Shown here piece after piece: positions 1 to 8,610 of a DNA stretch of 33,801 nt. Positions within the stretch are counted from its first letter, which is position 1. Each line of letters begins with the position of its first letter. Source of the stretch: an uncultured Collinsella sp. (lineage in GTDB: Bacteria; Actinomycetota; Coriobacteriia; Coriobacteriales; Coriobacteriaceae); the NCBI GenBank assembly GCA_900762015.1, contig CAAFEX010000025.1, positions 1 through 33,801 on the forward strand, given 5' to 3'. A program made the translations under genes and the position numbers. The notes under the pieces were generated by a model that did not search any database, was not told the origin of the DNA, and saw only the letters and a list, made by a program, of their open reading frames with translations.

Positions 1-54
1 GAAGTAGAACGCGTTGGTGGTGAACTTAAGCGCTTTGGCGTTGAGGGCGCTGAT

Positions 55-2229
55 GTGCCGTTTAAGGTCGTGTCTCCATACGAGCCCGCTGGTTCCCAGC
101 CTAAGGCCATTGAGTCACTTGTGCGGGGCGTGAGGGACGGAGACCGCTATCAGGTTTTGCTGGGTGTGACTGGTTCGGGTAAGACTTTTACGATGGCCAA
201 AACCATTGAGGCCTTGGGTAAGCCGACCCTTGTCATGGCTCCGAATAAAACGCTCGCCGCTCAGCTTGCGAGCGAGCTCAAAGAGTTCTTTCCCAATAAC
301 GCTGTGGTCTACTTCGTTTCGTACTACGACTACTATCAGCCCGAGGCGTATGTGCCGCAAAGCGATACATATATCGAGAAAGACTCCTCGATTAACGAAG
401 AGGTCGAGATGCTGCGCCATCAGGCGACCGCGTCACTGCTCTCTCGACGTGATGTGATCGTTGTCGCATCGGTCTCGTGTATCTATGGCATTGGCTCTCC
501 TGAGGACTATGCGGGTCTGGCTCCAAACGTCGACAAGAAGGTGCCGCTCGAGCGCGATGACTTTATCCATGCACTTATCGACATTCAATATGATCGCAAT
601 GACTATGACCTGGCACGTGGCACGTTCCGCGTGCGCGGCGATGTTGTTGACGTGTATCCGCCTTATGCCGAGCATCCGTTGCGGTTTGAGTTCTTTGGCG
701 ACGAGGTCGAGCTGATTGCCGAGATCGATGAGGTCACCGGTGAGATGCTTCGTGAGTACGAGGCCATTCCCGTATGGCCGGCATCGCACTACGTGACCGA
801 GAAGCCGAAGGTCAAGGCGGCTCTGAAATCGATCAGCGAAGAGTGCGAGAAGCGCGTGGCGGAGCTCAAGGCGACCGACAAGTTGCTCGAGGCGCAGCGT
901 CTGCAGCAGCGTACCGATTATGATCTTGAGATGCTCGAGACGATGGGCTTTTGCAACGGCATCGAGAACTACTCGCGTCATCTGGACGGTCGCAAGCCGG
1001 GTGAGCCGCCGTTTACCCTAATCGATTACTTTCCCAAGGATATGCTCTGCATCATCGATGAGAGCCATGTGACGGTGCCGCAGATTCGCGGCATGCACGA
1101 AGGTGACCGCTCGCGTAAGGTGACGCTGGTGGAACATGGTTTTCGCCTGCCCTCGGCGCTCGATAACCGCCCGCTTCGTTTCGATGAGTTTGAAGCAAGG
1201 ATACCCCAGTTTATCTATGTTTCGGCCACGCCGGGCGACTACGAGCTGCGGGTGAGCCAAAACGACGTGGAGCAGATTATTCGTCCGACCGGCCTTCTCG
1301 ACCCCAAGATTGACGTGCGTCCAGTTCGCGGCCAGATTGACGATCTTGAGGACGAGATTCGCGAGCGCGTTGCCCGCAAGGAGCGCGTGCTGGTGACCAC
1401 GTTGACCAAGCGCATGGCCGAGGACCTGACCGACCATCTGCTCGACGCGGGCATTAAGGTCAATTACATGCACTCTGATACGGCGACAATGGACCGCGTC
1501 GAGATCCTGCGAACGCTGCGCGAGGGCAAGATCGATGTTCTCGTTGGCATCAACCTGCTTCGCGAGGGCTTGGATCTCCCTGAGGTCTCACTGGTGGCAA
1601 TTCTCGATGCCGATAAGGAAGGCTTCTTGCGCAACCGCCGTTCGTTGATTCAGACGATTGGCCGTGCGGCCCGTAACGCCGATGGCGAAGTCATCATGTA
1701 TGCAGACGTTGTGACCGATTCGATGAAAGAGGCCATCGAGGAGACACAGCGCCGTCGCGAGATTCAGATGGCATATAACGAAGAACATGGCATTGTGCCC
1801 AAGACAGTGCGCAAGGCCATCAACGACATCTCAAGTTTTATTGCCGAGGCCGAAAAAACTGTGGGCTCCAAGGGACGCTCGAAGGGCGACTCTCTTGGCC
1901 ATGGCGCATTCTATACGCCCGATGAGTCGGGCGAGGGCGGTGTGCCGGAAACGGTGGCGCCCGAGCAGACACTTGCGGAGCAGTTGGAAGAACTGCCACA
2001 TGACGAGCTTGTGCGGATCGTCGAAACCATGGAAGAGGATATGCGTAACGCTTCTGCCGCTATGGACTTTGAGGAGGCGGCGCGCCTGCGCGATGCTGTC
2101 GTTCAGATTCGGGCGATGCTCGAGGGTGCGTCTGAGGACGAGACGATCGAGCGCTTACGTTCGCAGGCCCGCAAGGGTTCCACGTTCGCATCGGGCAGAA
2201 AACGCCAGGGTGCACGGTTTAAGAAATAG
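55..2229 (+). CDS. uvrB: UvrABC system protein B (excinuclease helicase-like subunit)
   Basis: UvrB receives damaged DNA from UvrA, verifies the lesion by inserting a beta-hairpin, and recruits UvrC for incision. Visible motifs are the P-loop GVTGSGKT (residues 37-44), the YYDYYQPEAY beta-hairpin segment near residue 90, the DESHVT helicase motif, GINLLREGLDLP, the motif VI-like QTIGRAARN, and a C-terminal UVR motif (EEAARLRD) for UvrC contact. Length from this GTG is 724 aa, slightly longer than the usual 660-700 because of a polar linker before the UVR motif. The GTG at 55 has an SD-like GAGGG at 43-47 and gives M-PFK, as in canonical UvrB N-termini. However, the frame stays open to base 1 with no other start codon in 1-54, so an N-terminal extension beginning outside the window cannot be excluded. 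It is followed by a strong terminator. Confidence 0.97.
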   Translation: MPFKVVSPYEPAGSQPKAIESLVRGVRDGDRYQVLLGVTGSGKTFTMAKTIEALGKPTLVMAPNKTLAAQLASELKEFFPNNAVVYFVSYYDYYQPEAYVPQSDTYIEKDSSINEEVEMLRHQATASLLSRRDVIVVASVSCIYGIGSPEDYAGLAPNVDKKVPLERDDFIHALIDIQYDRNDYDLARGTFRVRGDVVDVYPPYAEHPLRFEFFGDEVELIAEIDEVTGEMLREYEAIPVWPASHYVTEKPKVKAALKSISEECEKRVAELKATDKLLEAQRLQQRTDYDLEMLETMGFCNGIENYSRHLDGRKPGEPPFTLIDYFPKDMLCIIDESHVTVPQIRGMHEGDRSRKVTLVEHGFRLPSALDNRPLRFDEFEARIPQFIYVSATPGDYELRVSQNDVEQIIRPTGLLDPKIDVRPVRGQIDDLEDEIRERVARKERVLVTTLTKRMAEDLTDHLLDAGIKVNYMHSDTATMDRVEILRTLREGKIDVLVGINLLREGLDLPEVSLVAILDADKEGFLRNRRSLIQTIGRAARNADGEVIMYADVVTDSMKEAIEETQRRREIQMAYNEEHGIVPKTVRKAINDISSFIAEAEKTVGSKGRSKGDSLGHGAFYTPDESGEGGVPETVAPEQTLAEQLEELPHDELVRIVETMEEDMRNASAAMDFEEAARLRDAVVQIRAMLEGASEDETIERLRSQARKGSTFASGRKRQGARFKK

Positions 2230-2232
2230 CGA

Positions 2233-2275
2233 ACAGGCCCCGAGTTCCCTGTGGAGCTCGGGGCCTGTGTCTTTT
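2233..2275. terminator. Bidirectional terminator between uvrB and the convergent flavoprotein gene
   Basis: A perfect 12-bp stem (ACAGGCCCCGAG, 2233-2244, with CTCGGGGCCTGT, 2257-2268) has a 12-nt loop and is followed by TCTTTT. It lies between the stop codons of two convergent genes (2229 and 2295) and can serve both strands, though the T-tract is better on the plus strand. Confidence 0.8.
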
Positions 2276-2294
2276 GCGCGCTGGAATTCGTGCG

Positions 2295-3935
2295 TTAGAG
2301 GTCTGCGATCAGGGCTTCAGCACAACGGATGCCGTCGGTGGCCGCGCTCATGATGCCGCCGGCATATCCAGCTCCCTCACCGCAAGGGTAGAGGCCCGGG
2401 GTCGACACGGCATGGCACGTTCGGTCTCGAGTGACAGTGACCGGTGAGCTCGAACGAGTCTCCACGCCGGTAAGAACGGCATCGGGGCGGTCGTAGCCTC
2501 GTAGCTTTTTTCCGAGTAGGGGAAGTCCCAGGCGGAGCGACTCGACGATATGCTGCGGCAGGGCTTCGTCAATTGCCGTCCAGGTCACACCGAGCGGATA
2601 GGTGGGCTTTACCTTTCCGGGCGCCTTGCTGGCGCGTCCTTCGAGGAAATCTCCGACGAGTTGTGCCGGTGCGTTCCAGTTGGAACCGCCCAGGCGATAG
2701 GCGGCTGCCTCGCAGGCACGCTGGAGCTCGATGCCGGCGAGCGGGTCATCGTTGGGAAGGTCCTCAGGCGTGACGTTAACGAGCAGGGCGGCATTTGCGT
2801 TGCGTCCGTCGCGGGCATTGAGACTGGCCCCGTTGACGCACAGATGGCACGGTTCTGAAGAGGCGGCAACAACCTGTCCGCCGGGGCACATGCAAAACGA
2901 GAACACGCTGCGGCCGTTGGGAAGATGGGCAACAAGTTTGTAGGGGGCCGCCCCGAGCGCTGGATGTCCCGCCGAGGCTCCATATTGGGCTCTGTTGATG
3001 TCGCGTTGCGGATGCTCGATGCGAACGCCCATGGCAAAGGTCTTTTGCGCGAGGGCCACGTTGTGGTCCTTAAGGAGCTCAAAAATATCGCGAGCAGAAT
3101 GCCCGCAGGCGAGGATGAGGTGCTTTGTCTCGATTGGCTCGTAAGCGGCGTCTTGGGACGATTGGACATCGATACCGGTGATGGCGCCAGACGCGTCGAT
3201 GCGAATGTCGACGAGCTTCGTTCGATAACGGACGACACCTCCGAGCTGCTCGATGCGCTGGGATATAGCGGTGACAACCTTGGGAAGGATGTCGGAGCCA
3301 ATGTGCGGCTTGGCATCCCACAGAATATCGCGGGGCGCACCCGCCTCGACGAAGGTTTCGAGGATAAGGCGATGGGCGGGATTTTTTGTTCCCGTATTGA
3401 GCTTGCCGTCCGAGAAGGTCCCCGCGCCGCCCAGACCAAACTGAATATTGCTCTCGGGGTCGAGGATGCGCTCCTTTAGAAAGAGGTCGATTGCCTGCGA
3501 GCGGCGAAATGCCGGGTCGCCGCGCTCGATAAGCAAGGGCTTAAGACCTGCTTTGGCGAGCGTGAGCGCAGCGAAAAGGCCGGCGCATCCGGCGCCGACA
3601 ACGACAGGGCGTTCTTGAGGTGCGTCGGAGACGGGGGAGGGGAATGAAGGCTCATCGTCTTCTATCGCGCGTACGCGCGAGCGGTCACGCTCGGCAACGC
3701 TGTCGACCGCTTCTCGCTCGAGGTGGGGACTAGTCAGCTCAACACGAAAGCTCAGGATAAAATGGACGTCTCGTTTTTTGCGAGCGTCGATTGACTTGCG
3801 GTGGAGCTCGATGGACTTGATCTCGGAGTCCTTGCAACGTAAGACGCGCTTGGCGACTCGCTTGCCAACAATGAGGCAGGCATTTTCATCGCCGGCTTCA
3901 TCGAGCGACGCGTTGACTTGGGTGATTTCGATCAT
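2295..3935 (-). CDS. FAD-dependent oxidoreductase, COG2509-type (function unassigned)
   Basis: This 546-aa flavoprotein resembles the uncharacterised COG2509 FAD-dependent dehydrogenases. After an N-terminal domain of about 110 residues comes a dinucleotide-binding fold with GAGCAG (in VVVGAGCAGLFAAL) and a following acidic turn (IERGD). GGAGTFSDGKLNTG, the glycine-rich VAASSEPCHLC region and the C-terminal GEGAGYAGGIMSAA complete the FAD-binding pattern. The start is the ATG at 3935, because it has AAGGAG with a 6-nt spacer; the frame stays open 41 codons further upstream but without such support. The substrate is unknown. It is the last gene of a minus-strand run after mrp and a BaiN-type flavoprotein, but an 80-bp gap with a hairpin and a possible -10 suggests partly separate expression. 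Confidence 0.85.
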   Translation of the reverse strand: MIEITQVNASLDEAGDENACLIVGKRVAKRVLRCKDSEIKSIELHRKSIDARKKRDVHFILSFRVELTSPHLEREAVDSVAERDRSRVRAIEDDEPSFPSPVSDAPQERPVVVGAGCAGLFAALTLAKAGLKPLLIERGDPAFRRSQAIDLFLKERILDPESNIQFGLGGAGTFSDGKLNTGTKNPAHRLILETFVEAGAPRDILWDAKPHIGSDILPKVVTAISQRIEQLGGVVRYRTKLVDIRIDASGAITGIDVQSSQDAAYEPIETKHLILACGHSARDIFELLKDHNVALAQKTFAMGVRIEHPQRDINRAQYGASAGHPALGAAPYKLVAHLPNGRSVFSFCMCPGGQVVAASSEPCHLCVNGASLNARDGRNANAALLVNVTPEDLPNDDPLAGIELQRACEAAAYRLGGSNWNAPAQLVGDFLEGRASKAPGKVKPTYPLGVTWTAIDEALPQHIVESLRLGLPLLGKKLRGYDRPDAVLTGVETRSSSPVTVTRDRTCHAVSTPGLYPCGEGAGYAGGIMSAATDGIRCAEALIADL

Positions 3936-3953
3936 CGAGGTCTCCTTAGAGGC

Positions 3954-3985
3954 AAGAAAGAGGCCGTCCGGTATCCCAGACGGCC
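3954..3985 (-). terminator. Weak terminator or leader hairpin upstream of the COG2509-type gene
   Basis: The inverted repeat GGCCGTC (3962-3968) and GACGGCC (3979-3985) has a 10-nt loop. Read on the minus strand it is followed by TCTTTCTT. It could end transcription from the BaiN-type gene or act as an attenuator for the next gene. The interrupted T-tract makes it weak. Confidence 0.4.
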
Positions 3986-3999
3986 CGAATGCGTTTTTG

Positions 4000-4005
4000 A
4001 TTATA
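4000..4005 (-). promoter_or_regulatory. Candidate -10 box (TATAAT) upstream of the COG2509-type gene
   Basis: A consensus TATAAT on the minus strand lies 65 bp before the ATG at 3935. No convincing -35 is seen at 16-18 bp. The hairpin at 3962-3985 would fall inside the resulting leader. Confidence 0.3.
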
Positions 4006-4015
4006 GACTGCGCGG

Positions 4016-5287
4016 CTACAAGCTGCTTGCAGCGCGAATGCCCGAGAGCCAGGCCCACGCAAGGTTAAAGCCTCCGCAATCGGCGTCGATGTCGAGCGCT
4101 TCGCCGCAGACGTAAAGCGGGGCGTCGACAACGCTGCGCGCGCGTAGACTGGGTGTTGAGATGCTCTCGACAGATACGCCACCACGCGTGACCTGCGCCG
4201 AGCGCTCCTCGGCTGTTCCCTCGACGAGCAACTTAAAGTGCTTGAGGATCGAGACCAGGTGGATGACATCGTTGGAGCCTGGATGGCACTGCTCGAACGC
4301 TGTACAGACGACGCGGGAGAGTTGCGGGGCGAGCATGCCGTCGAGCCAACGGGGATCGCGGGGCGAAAAGCCGCCGAGCAGCTTAACGCGCCGGTTGAGC
4401 ATATCGAGCAGCTCGTCTTTAGAGAGGTCGGGGAAAACGTCGAGCAGGATCGTATCGCCGCGCTGGATACGACGGGAGAGGTTGAAGACAGCGACGCCCG
4501 AGATGCCGAAGGCTCGAAACAGTACTTCACCGTCTTCGTGCCAGAGCTCACTATGGTTACGGGTGAGCGTCAAGCGGGCGCGGACGCGCAGACCATCCAA
4601 CGTCTTGAGTGCCGCCCGATCGCCAACGACCGTTGCCGATACGGGGCAGAGGATGGGGCGCAGCGAAGTGAGGGGGAGGCTAAACGTATCGGCGATACCG
4701 GTGGGGTTGCCGCCCGTGGCGATAATTACGGTATGTGCCTGCAGGGCCTCGTTCTTGCGAGGGACATCGGCGAGCGCTTTCCGAAGCGAGCGGAGCTCCG
4801 ATTTTCGGTCGTCGTGCTTTTTTGCCTTGAGCGCCCGCGCTGGACGGTCTATTTGGAGTGCCCAGCCTTCGGAAGCTTTGTGCGCCGAGGCAACGTTGGC
4901 TCCGCAGATTAAGGTGATACCTAGGCGGTCGCAAACGTTGAGAAGCGCGTCGCGCACCGATTCGGCGCGAAGGGAGCGCGGGTACAGCCGGCCTTCCTCG
5001 GAGGTTGTCATGATGCCCAGCGAGGAGAAGAAACCCATAAGCTCTTGTTCGGGCCGGGGGCCCATAACGGATTCAACGAATGCGGGGTGGTTATACCGCT
5101 GTGGATCAATTGATTCGTTGGAGAGGTTGCAGCGGCCGTTGCCGGTCGCAAGGAGCTTAAGGCCGCAGGCGACATCGCGCTCAACGATGCAGACGCTTTT
5201 GCCAGCTCGTGCGGCCGTAATGGCGGCGGCGAGGCCTGAAGCCCCGCCGCCGATTACCAGGACGTCATAGAAGGCGCTCGCGTTCAC
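4016..5287 (-). CDS. NAD(P)/FAD-dependent oxidoreductase, HI0933/YhiN (BaiN) family
   Basis: This 423-aa flavoprotein has a classic N-terminal Rossmann motif (VIGGGASGLAAA, about residues 11-22), the family signature GNGRCNLSN (about residues 69-77), and a C-terminal FAD-contact stretch (CGEALDIDADCGGFNLAWAW). The HI0933 family includes YhiN and the bile-acid enzyme BaiN; the sequence alone does not tell which substrate is used. The start is GTG at 5287, which directly abuts the TAA of mrp (stop and start touch). GAGG lies 5 nt upstream, inside mrp, so translation is probably coupled to mrp. It is co-oriented with mrp and most likely in one transcript with it. Confidence 0.9.
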   Translation of the reverse strand: MNASAFYDVLVIGGGASGLAAAITAARAGKSVCIVERDVACGLKLLATGNGRCNLSNESIDPQRYNHPAFVESVMGPRPEQELMGFFSSLGIMTTSEEGRLYPRSLRAESVRDALLNVCDRLGITLICGANVASAHKASEGWALQIDRPARALKAKKHDDRKSELRSLRKALADVPRKNEALQAHTVIIATGGNPTGIADTFSLPLTSLRPILCPVSATVVGDRAALKTLDGLRVRARLTLTRNHSELWHEDGEVLFRAFGISGVAVFNLSRRIQRGDTILLDVFPDLSKDELLDMLNRRVKLLGGFSPRDPRWLDGMLAPQLSRVVCTAFEQCHPGSNDVIHLVSILKHFKLLVEGTAEERSAQVTRGGVSVESISTPSLRARSVVDAPLYVCGEALDIDADCGGFNLAWAWLSGIRAASSL

Positions 5288-6118
5288 TTAGGCCTCGTCG
5301 GTCTCGTGCGGGGTAATGGCCTCGACGGCAGAGACTGCCTTGGGCAACATGCCATCGGGCAGTGCGGTCTCGACCTCGCCCTTATCGCAGGCCTCGGCGA
5401 GTGCCGGATTAATGGGAAGCTGGCCCAAGATGTCGAGGTTATAGCGCTCTGCGACCTCGGGGAGCTTGCTCTTGCCAAAGACCTCGATCTTCTTGCCGCA
5501 GTCGGGACACTCAATATAGCTCATGTTCTCGACAATGCCCAGAATGGGGACGTTCATCTTCTCGGCCATGTTGACCGCCTTGGCGACGATCATCGAGACC
5601 AGATCCTGCGGGCTCGTGACGATGACGATGCCGTCGACGGGCAGCGACTGGAAGACGGTGAGCGCGACGTCGCCTGTTCCCGGAGGCATGTCGACCAGCA
5701 GGTAGTCGATGGGGCCCCACGAGGTCTCGCTCCAGAACTGCCTAATGGCGCCTGCGATGACCGGACCGCGCCAAAGGACGGGGTCGGTCTCGTTTTGGAG
5801 CAGAAGGTTGGAGCTCATGACCTTGACGCCGTGCTCGGAGATTTCGGGCAGCATAAGGTTGCCAAGGGCATGGACGTGGCGTCCGCTCATACCGAACATC
5901 TTGGGGATAGAGGGACCGGTGATGTCGGCATCGAGGACGCCGACCTTGTGGCCGTGACGGGCAAGCTCGGTGGCGATGGCACCGGTGACAAACGACTTGC
6001 CGACACCGCCCTTGCCGGAAAGCACGGCGATGACGCGTTTGACCTCGGACAGCGTGTTCTCCTCAAATTGCGACGGCGACGTTTGTCCGCCGGCGGCCTG
6101 TGCGTGCTCGCAACCCAT
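5288..6118 (-). CDS. mrp: Mrp/NBP35-family P-loop ATPase (Fe-S cluster carrier)
   Basis: This 276-aa cytosolic P-loop ATPase belongs to the Mrp/NBP35/ApbC family, which binds and transfers iron-sulfur clusters to apoproteins. It shows the deviant Walker A SGKGGVGKS (residues 34-42), the switch motif DADITGPSIPKM, the family stretch LLVDMPPGTGDVALT, and the C-terminal CPDC pair in the YIECPDCGKKIEVFG region that bridges clusters in dimers. The ATG at 6118 has AAGGAG with a 6-nt spacer. The frame extends 19 codons further upstream, but that part overlaps the putative promoter and is not supported. It leads a minus-strand run with two flavoproteins; whether these receive its Fe-S clusters is unknown. 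Confidence 0.93.
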   Translation of the reverse strand: MGCEHAQAAGGQTSPSQFEENTLSEVKRVIAVLSGKGGVGKSFVTGAIATELARHGHKVGVLDADITGPSIPKMFGMSGRHVHALGNLMLPEISEHGVKVMSSNLLLQNETDPVLWRGPVIAGAIRQFWSETSWGPIDYLLVDMPPGTGDVALTVFQSLPVDGIVIVTSPQDLVSMIVAKAVNMAEKMNVPILGIVENMSYIECPDCGKKIEVFGKSKLPEVAERYNLDILGQLPINPALAEACDKGEVETALPDGMLPKAVSAVEAITPHETDEA

Positions 6119-6173
6119 GTATGACTCCTTTGTATATGTTGGGGCCGGGGCCCCGTGATGTGACACGAGCGTC

Positions 6174-6203
6174 ATTGTACCCTCGTTTGCGAGCGGGAGT
6201 CAT
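6174..6203 (-). promoter_or_regulatory. Candidate promoter of mrp
   Basis: On the minus strand ATGACT (6198-6203) and TACAAT (6174-6179) are spaced by 18 bp, placing transcription start about 50 nt before the mrp ATG. A GC-rich self-complementary run (GGGGCC/GGCCCC, 6141-6154) lies in the leader. Confidence 0.45.
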
Positions 6204-6263
6204 TTGCGATGCATTTGGGCCGAGCGTGCTTGCAATACGATGGGTCCAAGCGAATGGGCGGGC

Positions 6264-8417
6264 TTACTGAACTTTGCTGGCGAACTCGAGGTATTGCATG
6301 CGCTGCAGCTTGTCGATTGTCGAGGCGTATGGGCTGTCTTCAGATTCCAAGTCGTAGCGCAGCCCGTCGGCACCAAGGTAGCCGGCGACATTGATGGTGG
6401 GCACATCTGACCTTGTTGCAAGCAGAGCTTTTTGATAGTCGGTGAGCGGGGCGCCGATCTTATTAAGGGTAATGGCTGCAATCTCGTTTGCCCCGACGGT
6501 GTCGTAGACGTTGAGCTCGGTATTGCCGGCGATTTCATAGTTAGCCCAGACGAAATAGGTCGACTGATAGATACGGAAAGCGTGGCTTGCCGTATCTTCC
6601 TGAGGGTACAGCTCGTCGTTGAGGGTCGTTGCGGCGCTCGGCTGATGGTCGCCAAAAAAGACAAGGACAACCGGTCTGCCGATATTGCGGAGCTCGTTGA
6701 TAAAGTACTCGAGGTCCCGGTCGGATGCGTTGATGCAGGTAAGATAGGTGTTGAGTGCACTATTGGCGCCCTCGCTGGCCCCCTCGACCCAATAGTTTGT
6801 CAGCTCCTCGGCGGGAACGGTGCCATAGTCGTAGCCGCCGTGATTTTGCATCGTGACGTCAAAGATGAACTGCGGGGCTTCGTCGGTTCTAAGCAGATCG
6901 AGTATCTTGTCGTAGGTGACGTAGTCGCATACGCCGGCATGGTAATAGGACGCACCTTCGAAATCGCCGATTGAAAGAAAGTCTCCAAAGCCCAGCTGCT
7001 GATAGATTTTATCTCGATGGTAGTTGACGGGGTTTTGCGGGTGCATAGCGGTAGCGGTATACCCAAGCTCTTTAAGGTCCTTTGCCAGGCTGTTTACGCC
7101 ATTCATCTGATACAGCTGATAGGGGATTTTGCCCAATCCGACAAATGCCGTTGTCGCTCCGGTCAAAAATTCGAATTCGGAGTTTGCCGTTCCGCCACCG
7201 GTGACCGAAGCGAGCATGGTGCCGCGAACAAGCGTGTTGGGAAGCGAGTTGTAGAATGCGGGGCCGGCGTACCCGGCCGCCTGGAGCTGCTCAAAGCACG
7301 AAAGGTCGCTAAAACTCTCGTTCATGACGGCAACAATCGTCGGCTTGATTTCATTGAACTGGGCAACGGCCGCCGCGCGTTGCTCGCTCGAGCCATACGT
7401 GCTGTCGTAGGCGGCGGCGAGCTCCTGCTCGATGCTCTGCGCCTCATCGGGCGTATAGTCTTCGGGCTTCTCAATGGGCAACTCGTTGACCATTTCGGTG
7501 AACGAAGTGATAAAACCCTGAGACGCATATGTGGTGATGGGCTGCCAACGGTCAAATCCAAAATTCAGCGCCTGCTCCAAGTCGATGCTGGAAAAGCCCG
7601 AGAGCCCCACAACGGTCACTAACAGAAAAGCACAGAGGTTAGCGGCGATTGCGGGGAAGACATGGGTGGGCGTACGGAGCTTTCGCGGACGGATAAGCGA
7701 AAGAAGCCCCAGGGAAATCTCCAGCAGGGCGAGAGAGGTTACGATTCCGGCGGTAAAGGTAAACTCGTATCCCTCGCTCACCTCCATTGCGGTGCCAAGG
7801 GCCAAGATATCGCTTGGCAGGATGGCCTCGCCTTTAAACGTTATGACGAAGTGCTCGGCAATGCCAAGGATGCAGCAGGCGACGGGCACGAGGGCCATGA
7901 CGCCTCCATGACGCTGTCCCAGCAAATAAAGGGAGAGCAGAACCGTCGCGAGCAGCCCGACGGAAAACCCGAATGAGTTGGCGGGAATGCGATAGAACGT
8001 TTCGTTGCAGGCAATTTCGAGTGAAACGAACGAGAGCGCTGAAACAGCGGCGATGACAAGGATGTCACGGCAAATACAGGCAACCGTTCCCGTCGCAAGA
8101 TCGGTTTGGTCGATAAGTCCCGAAACCAAGGGTTCGACAAGAAGTATGACGGCGGCAGCACCGAGCGCCGAATAAGAAAGGACCCATAGGGAACTGTCCT
8201 CATTTACGAGCAATTGATTCGTAATCCATGCAGCTACCACGCCGAGCGGGATGAGGAGCGTCGCGCACCAAAAGACGCGGGCAATGGGCGGCTTTTCATT
8301 GTGTTTGATTGAAAAATACACGCGCACGACGACGGTGGCCACGATAAGGACGGCGATGAATATGGGCAGATTGGCCATGTCGCTCGAAGTGATTTCAAGG
8401 GGGATATCTTCGGTCAT
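6264..8417 (-). CDS. LTA-synthase-like membrane sulfatase (polyglycerol-phosphate transferase family)
   Basis: This 717-aa membrane protein has an N-terminal multi-pass region (about eight hydrophobic segments within residues 15-275) and a C-terminal extracellular alkaline-phosphatase/sulfatase domain. The domain carries the motifs expected for LtaS/MdoB-type phosphoglycerol transferases: the metal-binding Glu in VMNESF (about residue 367), the catalytic Thr in GGGTANSEFE (about residue 410), the MQNHGGYD motif, and FGDHQPS near residue 615. Such enzymes transfer glycerol-phosphate from phosphatidylglycerol to a glycolipid or envelope glycan. Whether this one makes a lipoteichoic-acid-like polymer or decorates another glycan cannot be told from sequence. 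The start at 8417 has GAGGA with a suitable spacer. It is divergent from uvrA and separated from mrp by about 145 bp with a promoter. Confidence 0.88.
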   Translation of the reverse strand: MTEDIPLEITSSDMANLPIFIAVLIVATVVVRVYFSIKHNEKPPIARVFWCATLLIPLGVVAAWITNQLLVNEDSSLWVLSYSALGAAAVILLVEPLVSGLIDQTDLATGTVACICRDILVIAAVSALSFVSLEIACNETFYRIPANSFGFSVGLLATVLLSLYLLGQRHGGVMALVPVACCILGIAEHFVITFKGEAILPSDILALGTAMEVSEGYEFTFTAGIVTSLALLEISLGLLSLIRPRKLRTPTHVFPAIAANLCAFLLVTVVGLSGFSSIDLEQALNFGFDRWQPITTYASQGFITSFTEMVNELPIEKPEDYTPDEAQSIEQELAAAYDSTYGSSEQRAAAVAQFNEIKPTIVAVMNESFSDLSCFEQLQAAGYAGPAFYNSLPNTLVRGTMLASVTGGGTANSEFEFLTGATTAFVGLGKIPYQLYQMNGVNSLAKDLKELGYTATAMHPQNPVNYHRDKIYQQLGFGDFLSIGDFEGASYYHAGVCDYVTYDKILDLLRTDEAPQFIFDVTMQNHGGYDYGTVPAEELTNYWVEGASEGANSALNTYLTCINASDRDLEYFINELRNIGRPVVLVFFGDHQPSAATTLNDELYPQEDTASHAFRIYQSTYFVWANYEIAGNTELNVYDTVGANEIAAITLNKIGAPLTDYQKALLATRSDVPTINVAGYLGADGLRYDLESEDSPYASTIDKLQRMQYLEFASKVQ

Positions 8418-8454
8418 GGACGTTCCTCTGTTACAGCAAATTAAGTTCAGTATT

Positions 8455-8469
8455 AGGTTACTGTAACCT
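8455..8469. promoter_or_regulatory. Palindromic operator candidate upstream of the LTA-synthase-like gene
   Basis: AGGTTAC (8455-8461) and GTAACCT (8463-8469) form a perfect 7-bp dyad around one central base. It sits 38 bp before the start at 8417, next to a possible minus-strand -10 (TAATAC, 8450-8455). A bound regulator would block or bend this promoter. The identity of the regulator is unknown. Confidence 0.4.
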
Positions 8470-8535
8470 TTCCACGGCATTTCGAGAAACGAAGCACCCG
8501 ATACGCAAAGCTAAAGGTCTGCGAATCTTGTATTA

Positions 8536-8549
8536 CGAACATCTGTGCG
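8536..8549 (+). promoter_or_regulatory. Imperfect LexA (SOS) box candidate upstream of uvrA
   Basis: CGAAC-ATCT-GTGCG matches the CGAAC-N4-GTTCG core used by LexA in Gram-positive and actinobacterial genomes, with one mismatch in the right half (8547). It is 62 bp before the uvrA ATG. A possible -10 (TATGAT, 8577-8582) follows it. Confidence 0.35.
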
Positions 8550-8610
8550 CGTCGAGTGCGCTAAACTCATCGGCAGTATGATTCGATGCAATAGGAGGCA
8601 AGGAGCTTCC

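Noticed and set aside
4016..5287. Specific assignment as the bile-acid enzyme BaiN
   Set aside because: The HI0933/YhiN family is broad and no other bai gene is in the window, so only the family call is supported.
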